NCBI RefSeq assembly: GCF_900110875.1
Contig: NZ_FOFM01000003.1
Span: forward strand, 248,001 to 312,000
Origin: Pseudovibrio axinellae
GTDB lineage: Bacteria > Pseudomonadota > Alphaproteobacteria > Rhizobiales > Stappiaceae
Direction: 5' to 3'
Length of the DNA stretch: 64,000 bases
Shown here: in pieces, positions 52,899 to 62,564 of the stretch
How positions within the stretch are numbered: the stretch's first letter is position 1
How the letters are laid out: the number at the start of each line of letters is the position of its first letter
Translations under genes and position numbers: made by a program
Notes under the pieces: generated by a model
The model's input: the letters and a program-made list of their open reading frames with translations, nothing else
Told to the model about the DNA's origin: nothing
The model's database searches: none

Positions 52899-54050
52899 TT
52901 GGTGAAGAGACCGCTTTGTCCTGTACGTCGTGCATTTTCACCTTGGGATGACCCGGGCGAGCAGCCTCTTATTGAATTTCGGAATATCTCTAAACGTTTC
53001 GGCAGTTTTATTGCTGTCGACAACCTTTCCCTCAAAATTTTCAAAAGAGAGTTTCACGCCCTGCTGGGCGCTTCAGGGTGTGGCAAAACCACTTTGATGC
53101 GGATGCTTGCCGGATTTGAGGAACCATCAGAAGGTCGTATTTTCTTGGAAGGTCAAGATCTTACTGGAACTCCCGCCCACAAGCGTCCCTTTAATATGAT
53201 GTTTCAATCTTATGCATTATTCCCTCACATGAGCGCTGCAAGAAACATCGCGTTCGGCTTGGAAATGGAGCGCTTACCTGCCCTTGAAATCAAAAAACGC
53301 GTTTGGGAGATGCTCAGTCTAGTCCGGTTGGAAGGCTTTGCTAAGCGCAAGCCGCACCAGTTGTCTGGTGGACAACGTCAGCGTGTTGCTTTGGCCCGTT
53401 CCCTTGTGAAGCGGCCGAAAGTCCTCCTTCTCGACGAGCCGCTTGCTGCATTGGACAAGAAACTGCGAGAAAACACTCAGCTTGAGTTGATGAACTTGCA
53501 AGAGCAAATGCGCATGACCTTTCTGATCGTGACGCATGACCAAGAAGAGGCAATGACGGTAGCAGACCGTATTTCCGTTATGGATAAAGGTAAGATCTTA
53601 CAAAATGCGACGCCGGGTGAAATTTACGAGCAGCCTGCGTCCCGCTTTGTGGCGGAATTCATCGGTGACATAAATGTTCTGGATGGACAGATCACCACAA
53701 AACAGCAACGCAACGTTCGCATTTTCTCTTCAGTTTTGGGCGCGCATTTGGATGTGCGCTATTCAACTCCAGCCAAAGTGGGGGATTCCGCAGCTCTTGC
53801 CGTTCGGCCCGAAAAAATGCGCCTTTCCTTGGAGAAGCCAGAAGAACCTGAGACCAATGCTATTCCAGGTGAAGTTTGGGATATCGCCTACATGGGGGAT
53901 GTTTCTATCTATCACATCAAAGTTGCGGAGACCCAAACACTTCGAGCAATTGTTGCCAACACATCAAGATTGGTTGAAAGACCAATCACATGGGATGATC
54001 AGGTCTGGCTGTCGTGGGACAGTGATGCAGGCGTGATCTTAACGCGATGA
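52899..54050 (+). CDS. potG: Polyamine ABC transporter ATP-binding protein, PotG-like
   Basis: A 383-aa ATPase. The catalytic domain has Walker A LLGASGCGKTTLMRMLAG, Q-loop FQSYALFPHMS, signature HQLSGGQRQRVALARSL, Walker B VLLLDEPLAALDK and switch His IVTHDQEEAM. The C-terminal 120 residues form the TOBE domain (ALAVRPEKMRLSLEKPEE). Start is TTG at 52899 or GTG at 52902, with GGAAGGA upstream. It powers uptake with PotH and PotI. Confidence 0.94.
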   Translation: MVKRPLCPVRRAFSPWDDPGEQPLIEFRNISKRFGSFIAVDNLSLKIFKREFHALLGASGCGKTTLMRMLAGFEEPSEGRIFLEGQDLTGTPAHKRPFNMMFQSYALFPHMSAARNIAFGLEMERLPALEIKKRVWEMLSLVRLEGFAKRKPHQLSGGQRQRVALARSLVKRPKVLLLDEPLAALDKKLRENTQLELMNLQEQMRMTFLIVTHDQEEAMTVADRISVMDKGKILQNATPGEIYEQPASRFVAEFIGDINVLDGQITTKQQRNVRIFSSVLGAHLDVRYSTPAKVGDSAALAVRPEKMRLSLEKPEEPETNAIPGEVWDIAYMGDVSIYHIKVAETQTLRAIVANTSRLVERPITWDDQVWLSWDSDAGVILTR

Positions 54051-54060
54051 GAGGCTCAAG

Positions 54061-55062
54061 ATGAATGATCCAAACCTCTCTCCCACAAGCCTCACAAGGT
54101 CAGAAACGGTACCGGCGCTGCGTCATGAACCGGAAGCGCCAGAAAATGCTCCTACTAACCCAAGGGGAACATGGGGACGCTTTGCTCTCATTTGCCTGCC
54201 GTATTTCTGGTTGTCGGTGTTTTTTTTAATTCCGTTTGTCATTGTCGCAAGGATCTCTTTATCAGAAGCTGCTGTTGCAATTCCTCCCTACTTGCCAGTG
54301 ATAGAGTGGGAGCAGGGTCTGATAGGACTTTGGGAGGCTGCTCAGCGTTGGTCGTTCGAGAATTATATTTGGCTTATTGAGGATGATCTTTACTGGAAAG
54401 CTTACATCTCAAGCCTGCAAATAGCGTTTATTTCTACATTTTTGACACTGCTGATTGGCTTCCCAATTGCTTACGGGATGGCCCGCGCCCCAAGAGTCTG
54501 GCAACCAACATTGATTATGATGGTTATCTTGCCGTTCTGGACCAGTTTTTTAATCCGAGTATATGCTTGGATTGGTATTTTAAAGATAGACGGACTTCTC
54601 AATCAGGCGCTGGCGTTCATCGGGATGATTGATGAGCCATTGGTCATACTCAACACCAGTATCGCCGTTTATATTGGCATCATCTATTCCTATCTGCCCT
54701 TCATGATATTGCCGCTCTATTCCTCATTGGAAAAGCTCGACACAACACTCATAGAAGCCGCGCAGGACCTAGGCTGTCCACCATTAAGAACTTTCTGGCG
54801 TGTTACTATACCGCTTGCACTGCCGGGGATGGTTGCAGGGTGTTTTCTTGTTTTTATTCCAGCTGTCGGTGAATTCATCATTCCTGATCTTTTAGGTGGT
54901 TCTTCAACTCTCATGATTGGGAAAACCCTCTGGGTCGAATTCTTCTCGAACCGAGACTGGCCGGTCTCCTCCGCCGTCGCGACTGTGCTTCTGGTTTTAC
55001 TGATAGTCCCGATTTTGATGTTCCAGAGGCATGAAACCCGTCGCAACGAAGGGGACACATGA
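54061..55062 (+). CDS. potH: Polyamine ABC transporter permease, PotH-like
   Basis: A 333-aa inner-membrane permease with about six helices after an extra, proline-rich N-terminal 35 residues. The EAA loop contacting PotG is TTLIEAAQDLGCPPLRTFWR-like (residues about 238-257), and FPIAYGMARAPRVWQPTLIM is typical. It overlaps potI by 4 bases (ATGA), so translation is coupled. Confidence 0.93.
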   Translation: MNDPNLSPTSLTRSETVPALRHEPEAPENAPTNPRGTWGRFALICLPYFWLSVFFLIPFVIVARISLSEAAVAIPPYLPVIEWEQGLIGLWEAAQRWSFENYIWLIEDDLYWKAYISSLQIAFISTFLTLLIGFPIAYGMARAPRVWQPTLIMMVILPFWTSFLIRVYAWIGILKIDGLLNQALAFIGMIDEPLVILNTSIAVYIGIIYSYLPFMILPLYSSLEKLDTTLIEAAQDLGCPPLRTFWRVTIPLALPGMVAGCFLVFIPAVGEFIIPDLLGGSSTLMIGKTLWVEFFSNRDWPVSSAVATVLLVLLIVPILMFQRHETRRNEGDT

Positions 55063-55883
55063 TGCCGTCGAAGCCGAGTTGGTTCAACCTGACATCTCTG
55101 GTTTTAGGGTTTGGTTTTCTCTACTTGCCCATCGTCATCATGATTGTATTTTCCTTCAATGAATCGAAGCTTGTTACGGTTTGGACGGGCTTTTCACTCA
55201 AATGGTATGCGGCTTTGCTGAGCAATGAGCAGCTTTTAGAAGCGGCTTGGGTTACGCTGCGCGTCGGGTTGATTTCAGCAACGCTCGCAACTGTTTTGGG
55301 AACTTTGGCTGCTCTGGTGTTGGTGCGGCAAGGGCGTTTTGTTGGGCGAACGCTCTTTTCAGGCATGATTTACGCTCCCCTTGTTCTACCAGAGGTCATA
55401 CTCGGCTTGTCATTGCTGCTGTTTTTTGTAGCCGTTGAACAAAGTCGTGGTTTCTGGACAATCACCATTGCTCATACAACAGTTTCAATGTGTTACGTTG
55501 CCATTGTCGTACAGTCGCGTTTGTCTGGATATGATCGCTCCTTAGAAGAAGCCGCAATGGATTTGGGGTGCCCCCCTGTCAGAATATTCTTTCGCATCAC
55601 GCTGCCACAGATCTTTCCCGGTATCCTTGCCGGGTGGATGTTGGCATTTACATTGTCGCTTGATGACTTGGTGATCGCGAGCTTCAATTCAGGCCCGGGC
55701 TCAACGACACTTCCTATGAAGATTTATTCTCAGGTTCGTTTAGGCGTTACCCCGGAAATCAACGCGATCTGTACGATGCTGGTTGTTTTCGTAACAATCG
55801 GTGTCATCCTCGCTTCTCTCCTAATAAAAAGGCAGAGGTTGAAACGGATGCAAGAAGAGCGACTCGCAGCAGCTCATCTGTAA
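55059..55883 (+). CDS. potI: Polyamine ABC transporter permease, PotI-like
   Basis: A 274-aa permease, the last gene of potFGHI. VLGFGFLYLPIVIMIVFSFN is the first helix; the EAA loop is SLEEAAMDLGCPPVRIFFRI, and FTLSLDDLVIASFNSGPGST the following conserved block. Its C terminus is charged (KRQRLKRMQEERLAAAHL). Works with PotH to form the channel. Confidence 0.93.
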   Translation: MMPSKPSWFNLTSLVLGFGFLYLPIVIMIVFSFNESKLVTVWTGFSLKWYAALLSNEQLLEAAWVTLRVGLISATLATVLGTLAALVLVRQGRFVGRTLFSGMIYAPLVLPEVILGLSLLLFFVAVEQSRGFWTITIAHTTVSMCYVAIVVQSRLSGYDRSLEEAAMDLGCPPVRIFFRITLPQIFPGILAGWMLAFTLSLDDLVIASFNSGPGSTTLPMKIYSQVRLGVTPEINAICTMLVVFVTIGVILASLLIKRQRLKRMQEERLAAAHL

Positions 55884-56193
55884 ACGCTCTATCGACTGCC
55901 CCGTGTTTTTAGGGGGTGCATTTGAGATGTTGTAGGCTGGAAATGCTCTTTCCTCGCCTCTCCCCCGCATGGCCTAACTAAATAGTCGCCTCCGCATAAT
56001 GAATACTTGGCGAGGACAAAAAACACGTCTATCAACAGTGCGAACGCTTTGCCTATCTTCTCCAAAAGGGAAAGGCTGGATGCTGGTCCGGGTGTAGGGT
56101 TAGGTCCTATTGCCAGCATGAAAAGGCGGTATTGCTTGCGTTTTGGGGAACGAGGAGCGTGAGTTTTACCAACTCATGTATTGGGAGTTTAAG
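55884..56193. other. Intergenic region between potI and the CoA-transferase genes
   Basis: No gene seen. The last 50 bases contain a GGGAG ribosome-binding site for the subunit-A gene. No clear terminator of the pot operon could be made out. Confidence 0.35.
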
Positions 56194-56889
56194 ATGAATA
56201 AAGTTTATCCAAGTGCGGCCGCAGCTCTGGAAGGACTTACCTTTGACGGTATGACGGTCATGGCAGGTGGGTTTGGTCTGTGTGGCATTCCTGAAAATCT
56301 GATCATTGCGTTGCGAGATTCCGGCGCAAAAGACCTCACTGCCATCTCAAACAACGCTGGTGTTGATGATTTTGGCTTGGGCCTGTTGCTTCAGACGCGC
56401 CAGATCAAAAAGATGGTTTCCTCTTATGTGGGCGAGAACGCTACGTTTGAGCGCCAGTATCTGGACGGTGATCTGGAGTTGGAGTTTAACCCTCAAGGCA
56501 CACTTGCTGAGCGTATCCGTGCAGGTGGGGCAGGCATCCCTGGGTTTTACACCAAGACTGGTGTTGGCACTTTGATTGCCGAAGGCAAAGAGCACAAAGT
56601 CTTTGCTGGCGAAACCTACATCATGGAAACAGGTCTCAAATCAGACCTATCGATCGTCAAAGCGTGGAAAGCCGACAAGGAAGGCAACTTGATCTTCCGC
56701 AAGACTGCTCGCAATTTCAACCCGATGATGGCAACTGCTGGTAAGATGACTGTGGTCGAAGTTGAAGAGCTGGTGGAGATTGGTCAATTGGATGCCGACC
56801 ATATTCATACGCCAGGAATTTTTGTCGATCGCATCGTGCAGGGTACTTTTGAAAAGCGCATTGAACAGCGCACCGTCCGTGAAGCTTAA
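56194..56889 (+). CDS. scoA: 3-oxoacid CoA-transferase subunit A
   Basis: A 231-aa subunit. [20 protein letters not shown] opens it, [20 protein letters not shown] is the CoA-binding family motif, and [20 protein letters not shown] is typical. With subunit B it moves CoA from succinyl-CoA to acetoacetate (ketone-body use), though the related acetate CoA-transferase AtoD/A cannot be excluded. The ATG at 56194 has GGGAG 7-11 bases upstream. It is 15 bases ahead of subunit B. Confidence 0.93.
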   Translation: MNKVYPSAAAALEGLTFDGMTVMAGGFGLCGIPENLIIALRDSGAKDLTAISNNAGVDDFGLGLLLQTRQIKKMVSSYVGENATFERQYLDGDLELEFNPQGTLAERIRAGGAGIPGFYTKTGVGTLIAEGKEHKVFAGETYIMETGLKSDLSIVKAWKADKEGNLIFRKTARNFNPMMATAGKMTVVEVEELVEIGQLDADHIHTPGIFVDRIVQGTFEKRIEQRTVREA

Positions 56890-56904
56890 GGGAGGGCATT
56901 TATC

Positions 56905-57534
56905 ATGGCTTGGAATCGTGACGAAATGGCCGCCCACGCGGCAAAAGAACTAAAAGATGGTTTCTATGTGAACCTTGGTATCGGTATCCCGACACTGGTT
57001 GCAAACTATATCCCTGAAGGTATGGATGTCGCATTGCAGTCAGAGAACGGAATGCTGGGAATGGGCCCATTCCCCACCGAAGCCGAAGTGGATGCCGACC
57101 TGATCAATGCAGGCAAGCAGACAATCACCGAACTGGATCGCACCAGCTACTTTTCCTCAGCTGACAGCTTTGCAATGATCCGGGGTGGTCATATTGATCT
57201 GTCAATTCTGGGTGCTATGGAAGTGTCTGAAGATGGCGATCTTGCGAACTGGATGATCCCGGGCAAAATGGTCAAGGGTATGGGTGGTGCCATGGATCTG
57301 GTGGCAGGCGTTAAACGCGTTGTCGTCATCATGGATCACACCAATAAACGCGGCGATAAAAAGCTGCTGCACAAATGTGCTCTGCCTCTGACAGGCGTAA
57401 AGTGCGTGGACCGCATCATAACCAATCTTGGCGTGTTTGATGTCGTTGAGGGTGGACTGAAAGTGGTCGAACTGGCTGACGGCGTCTCCATGGACGAAAT
57501 CCGAGAGAAAACAGAAGCAAACTTGGTTGAATAA
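56905..57534 (+). CDS. scoB: 3-oxoacid CoA-transferase subunit B
   Basis: A 209-aa subunit. The catalytic glutamate is in [16 protein letters not shown], which forms the covalent CoA ester. [20 protein letters not shown] and [20 protein letters not shown] are family blocks. It shares an operon with scoA; GGGAGGG precedes the start, and a strong terminator follows. The thiolase at 34-35 kb may work on the same acetoacetyl-CoA. Confidence 0.94.
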   Translation: MAWNRDEMAAHAAKELKDGFYVNLGIGIPTLVANYIPEGMDVALQSENGMLGMGPFPTEAEVDADLINAGKQTITELDRTSYFSSADSFAMIRGGHIDLSILGAMEVSEDGDLANWMIPGKMVKGMGGAMDLVAGVKRVVVIMDHTNKRGDKKLLHKCALPLTGVKCVDRIITNLGVFDVVEGGLKVVELADGVSMDEIREKTEANLVE

Positions 57535-57558
57535 ACCCAATTCGTTTGTTGACCTACA

Positions 57559-57587
57559 AGAGAGGGCAATTTGCCCTCTCTTTTTTT
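57559..57587 (+). terminator. Rho-independent terminator of the CoA-transferase operon
   Basis: AGAGAGGGCAA (57559-57569) pairs with TTGCCCTCTCT (57571-57581), followed by six more T. It lies 25 bases past the scoB stop. Confidence 0.95.
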
Positions 57588-57701
57588 ATAGGTCTTTTAG
57601 ACCTAAACTTGATTCAAGAAGCTTTGAGTCCCTGTATAGGTACGTGGCAATATTTGTGTTGTAAAGAAGTTGAGGTATTGGTCGCCTCAAATTGTCAATG
57701 A

Positions 57702-58340
57702 ATGGAATTCTACGTGATCCCGTTAGACGTGCTTGCTGGTTTTTTCGCAATAACTGTTTTGCTTGCTTTAGCTCCTGGTCCTGACAATATCTTTGTCCTT
57801 ACACAGTCTGCTATGTGTGGTCGTATGGCTGGGTTTGTTGTTACGCTTGGCCTGTGCTCAGGGCTGGTCTTCCATACAGCTGCTGTCGCACTTGGCGTGG
57901 CGGCAATCTTTCAAGCATCAGAAACGGCGTTTACATTGGTGAAAGTGTTGGGAGTGGGCTACTTGCTTTATCTCGCGTGTGGAGCTTTCACGGCAAAACC
58001 AAAGCGTCTGCAGCAGAATAAAGTTGATCACTCGACATTGATGCCGCTGTATCGCCGTGGTGTGATTATGAACATCACAAATCCAAAGGTCGCTATTTTC
58101 TTTTTATCGTTTTTTCCGCACTTTGTGGACCCGGCTTATGGCCCGGTGTTACCGCAGTTCTTGCAGTTGGGTGTGGTGTTCATTTTTTCTACAATCATGG
58201 TCTTCAGTGCCGTTGCAATTGCAGCAGGCGCGATTGGCGAACGGCTTAGCAAATCTGAGGGTGCCCAAAAAGCGATGAACCGCATTGCCTCTGTTATCTT
58301 TATTGGCATGGCGCTGAAACTTGCAGCTGCGACAAGATAA
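57702..58340 (+). CDS. LysE/RhtB-family amino acid exporter
   Basis: A 212-aa membrane protein with six predicted helices. The family motif LLALAPGPDNIFVLTQSAMCG follows the first helix (the stretch around residues 22-42), and GVIMNITNPKVAIFFLSFFP is the second signature. It exports amino acids or small amphipathic molecules such as homoserine lactones. Stands alone between the CoA-transferase operon and the iron transporter. The ATG is at 57702; no regulator of LysG type is adjacent. Confidence 0.92.
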   Translation: MEFYVIPLDVLAGFFAITVLLALAPGPDNIFVLTQSAMCGRMAGFVVTLGLCSGLVFHTAAVALGVAAIFQASETAFTLVKVLGVGYLLYLACGAFTAKPKRLQQNKVDHSTLMPLYRRGVIMNITNPKVAIFFLSFFPHFVDPAYGPVLPQFLQLGVVFIFSTIMVFSAVAIAAGAIGERLSKSEGAQKAMNRIASVIFIGMALKLAAATR

Positions 58341-58434
58341 CGATGACTACCTCAAGATCAGGTTGATCCGATAACAAAGCTGCGGTGGGGTAAACGGATT
58401 TCCGCTGCTTTTCCAATTACGCATTATGGGATGT

Positions 58435-60174
58435 TTATTCCGCTGGCACCATTCGAGTGGTTTTAGGAATGCGTTTGTTTCCGCGCTTTTCGCGGAAAGT
58501 ATCAGCGCTTGTTTTAGCCAGCATGATCACCGGAATAATACCCACCAGCACAATGCAGAGAGCAGGCAGTGCCGCATCTTCAAATGCTTCTCGGGAGGCA
58601 GCGTTGTAAACTGTGGTTGCAAGCGTCTCAAAGTTGAACGGGCGCAGCAACAGCGTCGCTGGCAGTTCCTTCATGCACTCGACGAACGATAACAGGGTGG
58701 CAGATAAGATCACCGGTTTCATCAACGGCATATGCACGCGCCCGAGTGTCCCCCATGCGGAGTGCCCCAAACTGCGGGAGGCCATATCGTAATGAGGGGT
58801 TATCTTGCCGAACCCTCCATCAATTTGACCGTATGACATGGCGAGGAAACGGACGACGTAGGCGTAGATAAGAGCTGTGCCAGAGCCGATCAGCAATAAA
58901 CCGGTCCCAAAGCCAAACAGCGCCTTAGCGCTTTCAGAGATGAGGTTATCCAGCGCAGCAACCGGAAACAGAATGCCAACAGCCAGGATGGTTCCTGGCA
59001 CTGCATAACCTATTGAAGCAACGCGGCCCAAAAATGTGGTGACGTTGCTTGGGAACAACCGGCGGCGATAAGCAAGTGTAAGGCTGATGGCAATGGACAC
59101 CGCCGCAGCAACACCAGCAAGCCAGAGTGTGTTACCGGCAGCAGCCCACAAAGCTGGCTCAAACAGGTCTTCAACCCGGCGACTTGCGCGACTGAGCAGC
59201 AGCAGTGCCGGAAGTACAAAGCCCAGGACGATCGGGAGCGCGCAAACCACAACAGCTGCCCACCCACGCATGCCTTTCAGCTCATAGCTTGGCAAGGCGC
59301 GATAGGTTCCGGTGGACTGGTGGAAGCGTTGTTTCCGGCGGCCATAATATTCGATGAACATCAAAACCAGCACGAACACGAGCATGATCGTCGCGATTTG
59401 AGCAGCGCCGGTGAGGTTGGAGCGGTTCAGCCAAGTGTCATAAACGGAGAACGTGAGCGTCTGAACCCCGAAGAAGGAGACAGCGCCGATATCGTTCAGG
59501 CACTCCATTAACGCAAGTGTGACACCAACAACGATTGCTGGGCGGGCTAAGGGCAGCGCGACTTTCCAAAATAAACGGAAAGGGCCAGCGCCTAACGTGC
59601 GAGAAACATCCAGCGCGCAAGCAGACTGAATAAGGAAGGATGCACGCGCACTCAGGTAAACGTAAGGGTACAGCACAAACCCCATAACAAACATTGCCCC
59701 GCCAAGAGAACGGATCTCAGGGAACCAGTAATCTCGGGAGGTTTTAAAGCCAAAAACATCGCGGATTAGGCTCTGAAACGGTCCGGTGTAGTCCAGCAGC
59801 TCAACATAGGAAAAGGCAATGATATAAGTTGGTACAGCAAACGGCAGCAGCAATGCCAAATCAAACCAGCGCCGTCCAGGAAACCGGCACATGGTAACCA
59901 GCCATGCTGTACTCACTCCAACAACAAAAACGATTAACCCGACGCCGACCATCAGTTGAAAAGTGGTCGCAATAGCACGTGGAAGAATTGTTGAGATCAG
60001 GTGTGGCCAAAGGTTTCCAGAGGACCCGATCGCCATAATCACAATTGCAAACACTGGCATGATCACAAGGCCAGTCAGGAAATAGGTTCCAAACGCAAGA
60101 AGCCGCTCCCCTCGCGAAGAGGGGCTAGCGGTTCCGTATCGTGGCGACCCACTATGTCCGTGTCTGGATGTCAT
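58435..60174 (-). CDS. Ferric iron ABC transporter permease (FbpB/AfuB family)
   Basis: A 579-aa permease made of two fused six-helix modules. Each has a coupling loop: the first CALDVSRTLGAGPFRLFWKV and the second SRSLGHSAWGTLGRVHMPLM. It works with the binding protein 32 bases upstream. No ATPase gene lies within reach in the window, so it must be shared or elsewhere. The thiamine permease ThiP has the same layout, but the neighbour's likeness to iron-binding proteins and the upstream iron-type boxes favour Fe(III). Confidence 0.9.
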   Translation of the reverse strand: MTSRHGHSGSPRYGTASPSSRGERLLAFGTYFLTGLVIMPVFAIVIMAIGSSGNLWPHLISTILPRAIATTFQLMVGVGLIVFVVGVSTAWLVTMCRFPGRRWFDLALLLPFAVPTYIIAFSYVELLDYTGPFQSLIRDVFGFKTSRDYWFPEIRSLGGAMFVMGFVLYPYVYLSARASFLIQSACALDVSRTLGAGPFRLFWKVALPLARPAIVVGVTLALMECLNDIGAVSFFGVQTLTFSVYDTWLNRSNLTGAAQIATIMLVFVLVLMFIEYYGRRKQRFHQSTGTYRALPSYELKGMRGWAAVVVCALPIVLGFVLPALLLLSRASRRVEDLFEPALWAAAGNTLWLAGVAAAVSIAISLTLAYRRRLFPSNVTTFLGRVASIGYAVPGTILAVGILFPVAALDNLISESAKALFGFGTGLLLIGSGTALIYAYVVRFLAMSYGQIDGGFGKITPHYDMASRSLGHSAWGTLGRVHMPLMKPVILSATLLSFVECMKELPATLLLRPFNFETLATTVYNAASREAFEDAALPALCIVLVGIIPVIMLAKTSADTFREKRGNKRIPKTTRMVPAE

Positions 60175-60206
60175 GGAATGGCTTTAACTCAATTTATCTT
60201 TCAAAT

Positions 60207-61256
60207 TCAGCTGGATGGACCATTATCGAAGCCGATTAGATCAACCATCTCACTTGCCTTAGTGCGGTTAGCGGCGATGTCGCTTAAAGAGATGCTGTCG
60301 GCTTTGAATGAACCCCAAGATGCAACCAGATCAGAAGTTTGGACGCCAGGTTTTACTGGGTATTCAAAGTTCTTCGCTGCGTAGATGGCTTGTGCCTCGT
60401 CAGATGCAAGGAACTCCATCAAAGTGAGCGCATTGTCTTTGTTGGGCGCATTCTTTGCCAGAACCATACCTGTGATGTTCACATGAGTGCCGCGATCTTC
60501 GGTGTTTGGGAAGAGAATCCGTACTGATGCAGCCCAATCCTTTTGTTCTGGATCTTTGGTGTTCGTCTGCATTTTACCCATGTAGTAGGTGTTGCCCAAG
60601 GAGATATCGCACTCGCCTGCGAAAATGGACTTCACCTGCGCACGGTCATTTCCGGTTGGTTTACGTGCAAGGTTATCACGGACAGCTTCCAGCCATTTTT
60701 GTGCTTCTGCTTCGCCTTTGTTGGCGATCATGGAAGCAAACAAACCGATGGAATAATCGTGTTGACCAGAGCGGGTGCAAATTCGGCCGCGCCATTTTGG
60801 GTCTGCCAGCTCTTCATAGGTAATGCTGTCTTGTGTAACGCGGTCTTTGGACGCGTAGATCACACGGGCACGAGTGGTCAGGCCAAACCAGTGATTGTCT
60901 GCATCACGCAGGTTCACAGGGATGTTGTTGTTGATCACATCGCTAATGACTGGTTGAGTAATGCCAAGGTCTTTTGCGCCCTGCAAACGACCAATGTCTA
61001 CTGACAAGAGTACGTCTGCTGGAGAGTTTTTGCCTTCAGCCTGAATACGCTCAGCAAGGCCTTTCTTTGCAAACACTACATTTGCTTTGACACCGGTTTT
61101 TTCGGTGAAAGCTTCCATAAGCGGCTGGATAAGTTCTGGCTGGCGGTAAGAATAGACATTCACTTCGCCTTCTGCCTGTGCCGAGGCAACCATTGCGCTG
61201 GTTCCAAGTGCACAACCAGCAGCAGCCAACCCGATTCCCTTGAGCAACGACTTCAT
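60207..61256 (-). CDS. Fe(III) ABC transporter substrate-binding protein (FutA/AfuA/FbpA family)
   Basis: A periplasmic protein of about 349 aa. MKSLLKGIGLAAAGCALGTS and MVASAQAE form the signal peptide. The mature part EVNVYSYRQPELIQPLMEAF holds the first Tyr ligand; GNTYYMGKMQ supplies the Tyr-Tyr pair that binds iron. LAERIQAEGKNSPADVLLSV and SGQHDYSIGLFASMIANKGE are typical of FutA-type proteins. The start at 61256 suits the signal peptide and has GGAGG upstream. Likely repressed by iron through boxes about 110-185 bases upstream. Confidence 0.92.
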   Translation of the reverse strand: MKSLLKGIGLAAAGCALGTSAMVASAQAEGEVNVYSYRQPELIQPLMEAFTEKTGVKANVVFAKKGLAERIQAEGKNSPADVLLSVDIGRLQGAKDLGITQPVISDVINNNIPVNLRDADNHWFGLTTRARVIYASKDRVTQDSITYEELADPKWRGRICTRSGQHDYSIGLFASMIANKGEAEAQKWLEAVRDNLARKPTGNDRAQVKSIFAGECDISLGNTYYMGKMQTNTKDPEQKDWAASVRILFPNTEDRGTHVNITGMVLAKNAPNKDNALTLMEFLASDEAQAIYAAKNFEYPVKPGVQTSDLVASWGSFKADSISLSDIAANRTKASEMVDLIGFDNGPSS

Positions 61257-61365
61257 CGGAAAACCTCCTGAGTGATCTTGTACGCGTCTGCAAACAAATA
61301 ACATTTCCCGTTATATCGGAAAGTTGACTTTTTTTGTCAACTAATAAACTTCGTAAAAACAATGA

Positions 61366-61382
61366 GATAGAACCATTCTAAA
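61366..61382. promoter_or_regulatory. Candidate Irr-type iron control element (ICE box)
   Basis: GATAGAACCATTCTAAA matches the ICE-box consensus TTTAGAA-N3-TTCTAAA at 12 of 14 defined bases. It lies 110 bases upstream of the iron-binding-protein start. Irr is the haem-dependent iron regulator of Rhizobiales and relatives. Not tested; a matching regulator is not in the window. Confidence 0.5.
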
Positions 61383-61422
61383 CTGGCAGATTCAGCTTTT
61401 ATGGGGCTATCCGTTTGCAATT

Positions 61423-61441
61423 GCGAATGATTTTCAATTGC
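61423..61441. promoter_or_regulatory. Candidate Fur-like box inside a longer palindrome
   Basis: GCGAATGATTTTCAATTGC agrees with the 19-base Fur box GATAATGATAATCATTATC at 12 positions. It overlaps a palindrome with arms GCAATTG (61417-61423) and CAATTGC (61435-61441). Upstream of the iron-transport genes, it may be read by Fur/Mur or RirA. Confidence 0.4.
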
Positions 61442-61556
61442 GCTTAAGATAAGCAGGAAATTTAACTTAACTAAAAAACTCAGCCTTGTTGAAAACATTG
61501 CGGGCTTTGTCGGGCTATACGGGTTGGAAACGAGGAAGTGGTGTCGCGCGTTTTGA

Positions 61557-62525
61557 TTACATGGTCGGCGTTTCTCCCTGCAGCACACGTGTCATCCAGG
61601 CCTGGTTTATGTTTTGGCCGCACAAAATAAAGGATGCTTTCTTTCCCTTTAAACGGGAGCGTTCGCTGCGAAGCCCGGCTAGGCCAGCCGCTGCAGCGCC
61701 CTCGCAGGTGTTGTGTGTGGTCCGGTAAAGCAGGCGAATAGCCTCGGCGATCTCATCATCGCTCACCCGAATGACGCGTTCAGCACCAGAACGGATCAAA
61801 GCGAAAGCGTCTCTGTCAGGTCCGCGCACACAAATTCCCTCTGCAAAAGTATTCGCAGAAGGGGTGAGCACATATTCTCCAGCTTCAATTGAACGCGCAC
61901 ATCCATCAGCGCCTTGTGCCACGACGCCAATAATCTTTGTCTTTAACCCAAACAGGTCACGAACTGAGATTAACCCGCAAATACCGGTGCCCAGACCAAC
62001 AGGCACGTAGACCGCATCGAGGTCTTTTATTGCCCGAAAAATCTCAAGTGCATAGGTGGCTGCACCGACGACGAGGTCATAGTCGAAGCCGGGGGATAAT
62101 ACCTGATTAGAATCCTCTGCCAATTGGCAAGCAAAGGCGTGGGCTTCTTCAAAGTCCGCACCATGCTCTATCATGAACGCACCATAGCTTTGGATTGCTG
62201 CAGCGGTTTCTTTGAAGGTCCCTTGAGGGACAATGATTGCGGAGCGAAGTTGCAATATACTTGCAGCCCACGCAATCCCAATCCCGAAATTTCCGCGGCT
62301 TGCAGTCACAAAGCTTGTTGAACTTATATGGCGTGCTGACTGCCGCAGAAGGTACAGGAGGGCGCAGCGTGCTTTAAACGAGCCTGTCGGTGCATGGTTC
62401 TCGTGCTTAACGAAGACCTCGCACCCCAATGCATCATTGAGCAGGGGCCAGCTGTAGAGAGCTGTTGGCGCAATAAAGGGCCGCAACTCTTGCGAGGCTT
62501 CTTCCAAAGCAGCTAGTGTGAGCAT
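61557..62525 (-). CDS. PLP-dependent threonine/serine dehydratase-like enzyme
   Basis: A 322-aa fold-type II pyridoxal-phosphate enzyme. The PLP lysine is in ENHAPTGSFKARCALLYLLR, and TASRGNFGIGIAWAAS is the phosphate-side loop (Ser-x-Gly-Asn in typical dehydratases). VYVPVGLGTGICGLISVRDL is the glycine-rich PLP-phosphate loop. There is no C-terminal ACT regulatory domain, so it would be a catabolic-type dehydratase. It may act on threonine, serine, hydroxyectoine breakdown products or related amino acids; the substrate is not certain. Its 3' side faces the iron-transport promoter region. Confidence 0.85.
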   Translation of the reverse strand: MLTLAALEEASQELRPFIAPTALYSWPLLNDALGCEVFVKHENHAPTGSFKARCALLYLLRQSARHISSTSFVTASRGNFGIGIAWAASILQLRSAIIVPQGTFKETAAAIQSYGAFMIEHGADFEEAHAFACQLAEDSNQVLSPGFDYDLVVGAATYALEIFRAIKDLDAVYVPVGLGTGICGLISVRDLFGLKTKIIGVVAQGADGCARSIEAGEYVLTPSANTFAEGICVRGPDRDAFALIRSGAERVIRVSDDEIAEAIRLLYRTTHNTCEGAAAAGLAGLRSERSRLKGKKASFILCGQNINQAWMTRVLQGETPTM

Positions 62526-62564
62526 TCCGATCTCCCGCGATGGTCAGGCCACCACAGGAGCGCA

